From the NCBI GenBank assembly GCA_036494545.1, contig DASXOB010000002.1, positions 310,001 to 374,000 of the forward strand: a stretch of DNA of 64,000 bases. The letters run 5' to 3'. The stretch comes from JAICXG01 sp036494545. GTDB lineage: Bacteria > Verrucomicrobiota > Verrucomicrobiia > Chthoniobacterales > UBA10450. The stretch's first letter is position 1; every line of letters starts with the position of its first letter. Both the position numbers and the translations under genes were made by a program. The notes below the pieces were generated by a model. The model ran no database searches, was not told the DNA's origin, and saw only the letters and a program-made list of their open reading frames with translations. Below are positions 60,242 through 64,000 of the stretch, piece after piece.

Positions 60242-61225
60242 TCAGGCTTTCGGCAGCGTAACCACGATCGTTCCGTTATTGCGCTCTACCTTCATGCCTT
60301 TTTCCTTCACCGGCCCAGGTAGAGTAACCAATTGCTCGTAGCGACCAGATTGTGTCCTGTTCATTTCTGCTTGCTGGCTGCTGGAAGTCTCAGAAGCAGT
60401 CAGACGCAGGTTACCGTTCTCCAGCTCAGCGTTGACGTTTTTCAGGTCTTTATCCGAAAGGTAGAACCGGGCGATGTAGTTATTGTTTTGCTCGTCGATA
60501 TTGACCGCGGAGCCAAGTTGGAGGGTGTTAGACCCACTCGTTAGATCGTAGGGGAAAGCGTCGCGGACTGTCTGTTCAATTCGCCCCTGCATCCGCGCCA
60601 TCCGGTTGATGATTGATTGGTCCAGCAGTGCGAGATCGTTCGAGGGTGGCGTGACGCCGGGATGAATTTTGGGCGTGGCGGCAGCAACCGACGCGGATGT
60701 CTTGGGCAAATCGATCACAACCAGGTTCTCCTTTCTATCGATCTTCATCTTGTCGCGCTGCACCGGTCCAGGCGGGCTTAGAATCTGTTCGTAGCGCTCG
60801 GCGTTGCCTGCGCCGTTTGTCTGTTGCTCGTCTTCGGCAGTAACATGCAGCGCGTTGTTTTCGACTGAGGCGTTGACTTTAGAAGTGTCAGGCACATAAA
60901 CCCGCACAACGTACTTATCTTTTTGCTCTCGCAGATCGATTGACGAGGCGAGATCAGAGCGGCCAAACCAGTCATCGAGATCACGAAAGGTGTTGGTGAA
61001 AACAGAATTGAGCCGGTTGTCGAGTCGCTGCATCCGCTTATCGACGCCGGCGGACGAAGAACTTTTCTCGGTCGCGCGAGCTTGAGGCGAACCCACCGGA
61101 TTTGCGGGACGTCCTTGAGTGTCTGACGGAGTTGAGGCCGGCTCCGCAGCGTTTAGAAATTGCACGGCGGCAAACGCCAGGGCCGCCGCAAAAACGATAA
61201 CTTTGCGATGTTGTCGAATCTTCAT
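60242..61225 (-). CDS. Exported protein with two tandem small heat-shock (alpha-crystallin) domains
   Basis: A 327-residue protein that begins with a signal peptide (VIVFAAALAFAAVQFLNAAEP). It contains two small heat-shock-like domains, roughly residues 90-178 (IDLREQKDKYVVRVYVPDTSKVNASVENNALHVTAE ... KMKIDRKENLVVIDLPK) and 235-327 (AVNIDEQNNNYIARFYLSDKDLKNVNAELENGNLRLTA ... GMKVERNNGTIVVTLPK). Small heat-shock proteins are normally single-domain and cytoplasmic; a periplasmic chaperone is the natural guess. The two halves share the repeat RYEQ-x-PGPV before the last strand. It is divergent from GH15. Confidence 0.82.
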   Translation of the reverse strand: MKIRQHRKVIVFAAALAFAAVQFLNAAEPASTPSDTQGRPANPVGSPQARATEKSSSSAGVDKRMQRLDNRLNSVFTNTFRDLDDWFGRSDLASSIDLREQKDKYVVRVYVPDTSKVNASVENNALHVTAEDEQQTNGAGNAERYEQILSPPGPVQRDKMKIDRKENLVVIDLPKTSASVAAATPKIHPGVTPPSNDLALLDQSIINRMARMQGRIEQTVRDAFPYDLTSGSNTLQLGSAVNIDEQNNNYIARFYLSDKDLKNVNAELENGNLRLTASETSSSQQAEMNRTQSGRYEQLVTLPGPVKEKGMKVERNNGTIVVTLPKA

Positions 61226-61287
61226 GGCTTTTCAATTTGTGAGTGCCGTATGGAAAAGGCGTTCAAAATTTGCGATAACGCCGAGAG

Positions 61288-63111
61288 ATGAAGAGACGCA
61301 GCCCACGGCCACACTTCGCTCGAATCGAGGACTACGCGTTTCTCAGCGATACGCAGAGCGGTGCGCTCGTTAGTCGGGATGGTTGCATCGATTGGCTTTG
61401 CCTTCCGCGATTTGATTCCGCCCCGTGTTTTGCGTCATTGTTAGGCACGCGCGAAAACGGTTCCTGGAGTTTTACCCCACAGGGCCGTGTGCGAAAGCGC
61501 GAACGCCGTTATCGCGGTGATACCATGATCCTCGAGACTGAAGTCACAACCGGCGAGGGCACTCTGCGCTTCATCGATTTCATGCCACCGCGCGGCACCA
61601 ACCCCGACGTTGTCCGCATCGTCGAAGGTCTCGCCGGCAGGGTGAAACTTCGGATGGAGCTGGTGATTCGTTTCGACTACGGCTCAACCGTCCCCTGGGT
61701 GCGCAAACGTTATGGCCGACTCGAAGCCGTCGCGGGACCGAACGCGCTTATTCTCCACACGCCCATCCCAACCCACGGCGAAGATCTCAAGACAGTCGCT
61801 GAATTTTCGGTCGCAAAAGGCGAACGTGTGCCGTTCGTGCTAACCTGGTATGCATCGCACGAATTGCCGCCGAAAGAAGTGAACGTCGAGGATGCCTTGC
61901 GTGATACGGAAAGCTATTGGCATGAATGGTCGCAGCGTTACGAGCGCACTGGACCGTGGCAGGACGCGGTCATGCGTTCTCTCATCACCCTCAAGGGCCT
62001 GACCTATGCTCCGACCGGCGGCATCGTCGCCGCACCCACCACTTCACTCCCGGAACGAATCGGTGGACCGCGCAATTGGGATTATCGTTACTCGTGGTTG
62101 CGCGACGCCACGTTCACGCTGCTCGCTCTGCTCAGTGTCGGCTATCAGGAGGAAGCCAAGGCCTGGCGTCAGTGGCTCCTGCGCGCCATTGCCGGCAGCG
62201 CCTCGCAGACCCAGATCATGTACGGCGTCCATGGCGAGCGTCGTCTGAACGAGTTCGAAGTTCCATGGCTCAGCGGCTATGAAAATTCCAAGCCCGTTCG
62301 CATCGGCAATGCCGCAGCCAACCAATTCCAACTCGATATCTTCGGTGAAGTGGTCGACGCGATGTATAACGCACATCGCGCCGGAATCGAAATGGCCGAC
62401 CCTGAGTGGCGAATGTTGGTGAGCCTGCTCGATTTTCTTGAGACGAAATGGAATAAACCTGACTGCGGTATTTGGGAGGTGCGCGGCCGCCCGCGGCATT
62501 TCACCCATTCCAAGGTGATGGCTTGGGTCGCATTCGATCGCGCGGTCAAGCTTGTCGAGAGTTGCAGCTGCGCGGCGAACGATCACCTCGAGCGCTGGAA
62601 AAAGCTGCGCGACAAAATTCATCACGAAGTGTGCCGACGCGGCTACAACAAGAAGAAGAAAGCCTTCACCCAGTACTATGGGTCAGGTGCGATGGACGCG
62701 AGCGTCCTCACGCTGCCGCTCGTCGGCTTTCTCCCGGCTAACGACGAACGCATCGTGAACACGATCGCGGCGGTCGAGCGCGAGCTGTTCAAAGATGGCT
62801 TCGTCGTCCGGTATTGGCCCGAAGAAAAAAAGATCGACGGGCTGCCGGGTGACGAGGGAGTTTTTCTGCCGTGCTCCTTTTGGCTGGCCGATTGCTATCA
62901 CCTTATTGGTCGCAAAAAAGATGCGCGAGTCCTCTTCCAGCGGCTGCTCGATTTGCGCAACGACGTCGGCCTTCTCTCCGAAGAATACGACCCCAGAAAA
63001 AAGCGGCTGCTCGGCAATTTCCCGCAGGCTTTCACCCACGTGGGACTGGTGAACACGGCGGAGATGTTGTCCGAAAAATCCGAGGCCGCTTCGCAGCAAC
63101 GGCAACTTTGA
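61288..63111 (+). CDS. Glycoside hydrolase family 15 (glucoamylase/trehalase-like)
   Basis: A 607-residue inverting hydrolase of the GH15 family, cytoplasmic by the lack of a signal peptide. The N-terminal domain reads FARIEDYAFLSDTQSGALVSRDGCIDWLCLPRFDS; the (alpha/alpha)6 barrel includes GPRNWDYRYSWLRDATFTL, WNKPDCGIWEVRGRPRHFTHSKVMAWVAFDRA and the catalytic-region GDEGVFLPCSFWLADCY. Members hydrolyse trehalose, maltose or glucans; trehalase or glucoamylase cannot be told apart here. The variant TTGTTAGGC lies near 61439. Confidence 0.92.
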   Translation: MKRRSPRPHFARIEDYAFLSDTQSGALVSRDGCIDWLCLPRFDSAPCFASLLGTRENGSWSFTPQGRVRKRERRYRGDTMILETEVTTGEGTLRFIDFMPPRGTNPDVVRIVEGLAGRVKLRMELVIRFDYGSTVPWVRKRYGRLEAVAGPNALILHTPIPTHGEDLKTVAEFSVAKGERVPFVLTWYASHELPPKEVNVEDALRDTESYWHEWSQRYERTGPWQDAVMRSLITLKGLTYAPTGGIVAAPTTSLPERIGGPRNWDYRYSWLRDATFTLLALLSVGYQEEAKAWRQWLLRAIAGSASQTQIMYGVHGERRLNEFEVPWLSGYENSKPVRIGNAAANQFQLDIFGEVVDAMYNAHRAGIEMADPEWRMLVSLLDFLETKWNKPDCGIWEVRGRPRHFTHSKVMAWVAFDRAVKLVESCSCAANDHLERWKKLRDKIHHEVCRRGYNKKKKAFTQYYGSGAMDASVLTLPLVGFLPANDERIVNTIAAVERELFKDGFVVRYWPEEKKIDGLPGDEGVFLPCSFWLADCYHLIGRKKDARVLFQRLLDLRNDVGLLSEEYDPRKKRLLGNFPQAFTHVGLVNTAEMLSEKSEAASQQRQL

Positions 63112-63401
63112 CTCAAATTCGCGACATCCTCCGATGGCTCCTGCCTCGATGGAGAAATGGCGGCCCTGCCACTTCGCAGCTATTTTTGATGCACGAAATT
63201 CCGCACCGAGACGGCAACCTGATCACCGTGCGAATTTGGGAAAAGTCGGTCGAGGCTCATGACCAGCGCGTTTTACTGGTCGGCAAGAAGAAATGGCAGG
63301 AATGCCCCGGCAGGATCGCGCCCTGGTTCGTCCGGGAAATTGTGCGGTCATTTGGATTGCACGATCTGCGGGAGGCGGAACGCTGGATGCGCGCGGGCTA
63401 G
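63108..63401 (+). CDS. Hypothetical small protein, unknown function
   Basis: A 97-residue frame whose TTG start (63108) overlaps the GH15 stop (TTGA), a pattern used elsewhere here (accC-thiE). It reads QIRDILRWLLPRWRNGG and ends LRSF-like REIVRSFGLHDLREAERWMRAG. No family recognised. The short gap to the ActA gene (18 bases) suggests co-transcription. Confidence 0.45.
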   Translation: MTQIRDILRWLLPRWRNGGPATSQLFLMHEIPHRDGNLITVRIWEKSVEAHDQRVLLVGKKKWQECPGRIAPWFVREIVRSFGLHDLREAERWMRAG

Positions 63402-63419
63402 CGAGACGAGCGTGCTTTC

Positions 63420-64000
63420 ATGGCCCAGATCTTTTCGCGCAGCGCCAACGTCCATGCACGCGTGATCATTTTCGGGTTGGTCGCTTTCGTCTGCGGGGCC
63501 GGTTGGACCACCTATGCGATCTTTTGGTCGCCCTACACGACCTATGTCGATGTCCCGCTCGAACAGCCGGTCCCGTTCAGCCACAAACATCACGTCGGGG
63601 ACGACGGTATCGATTGTCGCTATTGCCATACCTCGGTGGAGACATCGTCCTTCGCCGGTATCCCGAGCACGCACGTTTGTATGAGCTGCCATTCTCAACT
63701 CTGGACGGAAGCGCCGCTCCTCCAGCCGGTGCGCGCCAGCCTGGCGACTAACGAACCGATCAGGTGGAATCGGGTCAACGATCTGCCTGACTTCGTCTTC
63801 TTCAATCACAGCATCCATATCGCCAAAGGTGTCGGTTGCTCCACCTGTCATGGCGCGCTCGACGAGATGCCGCTCACCCGTCGCACCCAGACACTCTACA
63901 TGAAGTGGTGCCTCGAATGTCACCGCGCCCCACAGAATTACGTCCGGCCACGCTCCGAAGTCTACAACCTGCATTGGCAATCGCCGTCCGATCAAAAAGC
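63420..64000 (+). CDS. actA: Alternative complex III cytochrome subunit ActA (3' end outside window)
   Basis: The start of the multihaem cytochrome of alternative complex III, a quinol-oxidising respiratory complex. An N-terminal membrane span (VIIFGLVAFVCGAGWTTYAIFW) is followed by four visible CXXCH haem sites: CRYCH (66-70), CMSCH (87-91), CSTCH (140-144) and CLECH (164-168), with HKHH and HIHI spacing typical of ActA; a fifth site is expected downstream. The next genes (iron-sulfur ActB and so on) would be outside the window. It supports a respiratory chain without a bc1 complex. Confidence 0.9.
   Translation, partial: MAQIFSRSANVHARVIIFGLVAFVCGAGWTTYAIFWSPYTTYVDVPLEQPVPFSHKHHVGDDGIDCRYCHTSVETSSFAGIPSTHVCMSCHSQLWTEAPLLQPVRASLATNEPIRWNRVNDLPDFVFFNHSIHIAKGVGCSTCHGALDEMPLTRRTQTLYMKWCLECHRAPQNYVRPRSEVYNLHWQSPSDQK

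Noticed and set aside
1..64000. The dispersed 9-mer as a HIP1-like palindrome or a known restriction site
   Set aside because: The word is not palindromic, unlike HIP1 (GCGATCGC), and restriction sites are usually avoided rather than enriched. It also does not match known Chi, USS or DUS sequences I recall.
1..64000. rRNA, tRNA, CRISPR arrays and insertion sequences
   Set aside because: I found no cloverleaf with a TTCGANTC arm outside coding sequence, no regularly spaced repeats, and no transposase or integrase frame.

Overview
The window is a stretch of bacterial chromosome from a GC-rich Gram-negative organism. Lipid A genes (lpxA, lpxI, a PagL-like deacylase), a TolC/RND efflux pair and many Sec signal peptides show an outer membrane. 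A Minf_1886-family protein, the first subunit of an alternative complex III (ActA), two proteins ending in a VPE-type C-terminal sorting signal, and secreted proteins with a repeated RA(I/L)GPSL module point to Verrucomicrobiota, probably a Chthoniobacterales/Spartobacteria-like soil lineage. This placement is inferred from protein families; no rRNA or tRNA gene was recognised.

Layout. 0-9.4 kb: 3' part of an RND pump, two small proteins (UBP zinc finger, DUF4326), a secreted EreA/ChaN-like protein, a GlxA-type regulator coupled to a secreted DJ-1 protein, and two secreted redox proteins (c-type cytochrome, cupredoxin) with shared C-terminal repeats. 9.8-17.4 kb: M3 peptidase, queF-queC, panD, marR-tolC, pgeF and two small membrane proteins. 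17.4-25.9 kb: a minus-strand pyrF-lipoyl transferase-prenyl synthase-radC-lpxA run facing ispE, then NUDIX, PagL, RluA and a LolD-like ATPase. 26.3-37.9 kb: accB-accC-thiE, a PfkB kinase, pdxJ-acpS, SirB1, an FGGY kinase, UspA, a GlgA-like enzyme, obgE and a glycosyltransferase. 38.1-51.4 kb: an F1Fo ATP synthase locus split into atpBEFHAG and atpDC by about 6.8 kb that holds two VPE-CTERM proteins, a pilVWX-like minor pilin operon and a decayed FG-GAP/ASPIC gene. 51.5-64 kb: lpxI, Minf_1886, a double M16 peptidase, DUF1844, a secreted hydrolase with the same repeats, topoisomerase IB, two acetyltransferases, a periplasmic double small-heat-shock protein, GH15, and the start of alternative complex III.

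The most striking signal belongs to no gene. The non-palindromic 9-mer GCCTAACGA (reverse complement TCGTTAGGC) occurs about 56 times by eye, 31 on one strand and 25 on the other. About 0.5 copies would be expected in random sequence of even composition. It lies inside genes in several reading frames, between genes, and across start and stop codons. The density of about one per 1.1 kb and the two-strand distribution are those of the DNA uptake sequences of Pasteurellaceae and Neisseriaceae. Only one copy falls between 40.2 and 52.1 kb, the stretch that includes the insertion in the ATP synthase operon. A self-specific DNA uptake signal in this lineage is the leading hypothesis; a recombination, segregation or modification site remains possible.

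Start codons were chosen by family length, signal peptide position and overlap with the upstream stop. ATGA, GTGA and TTGA overlaps are common here, and Shine-Dalgarno sites are often weak.
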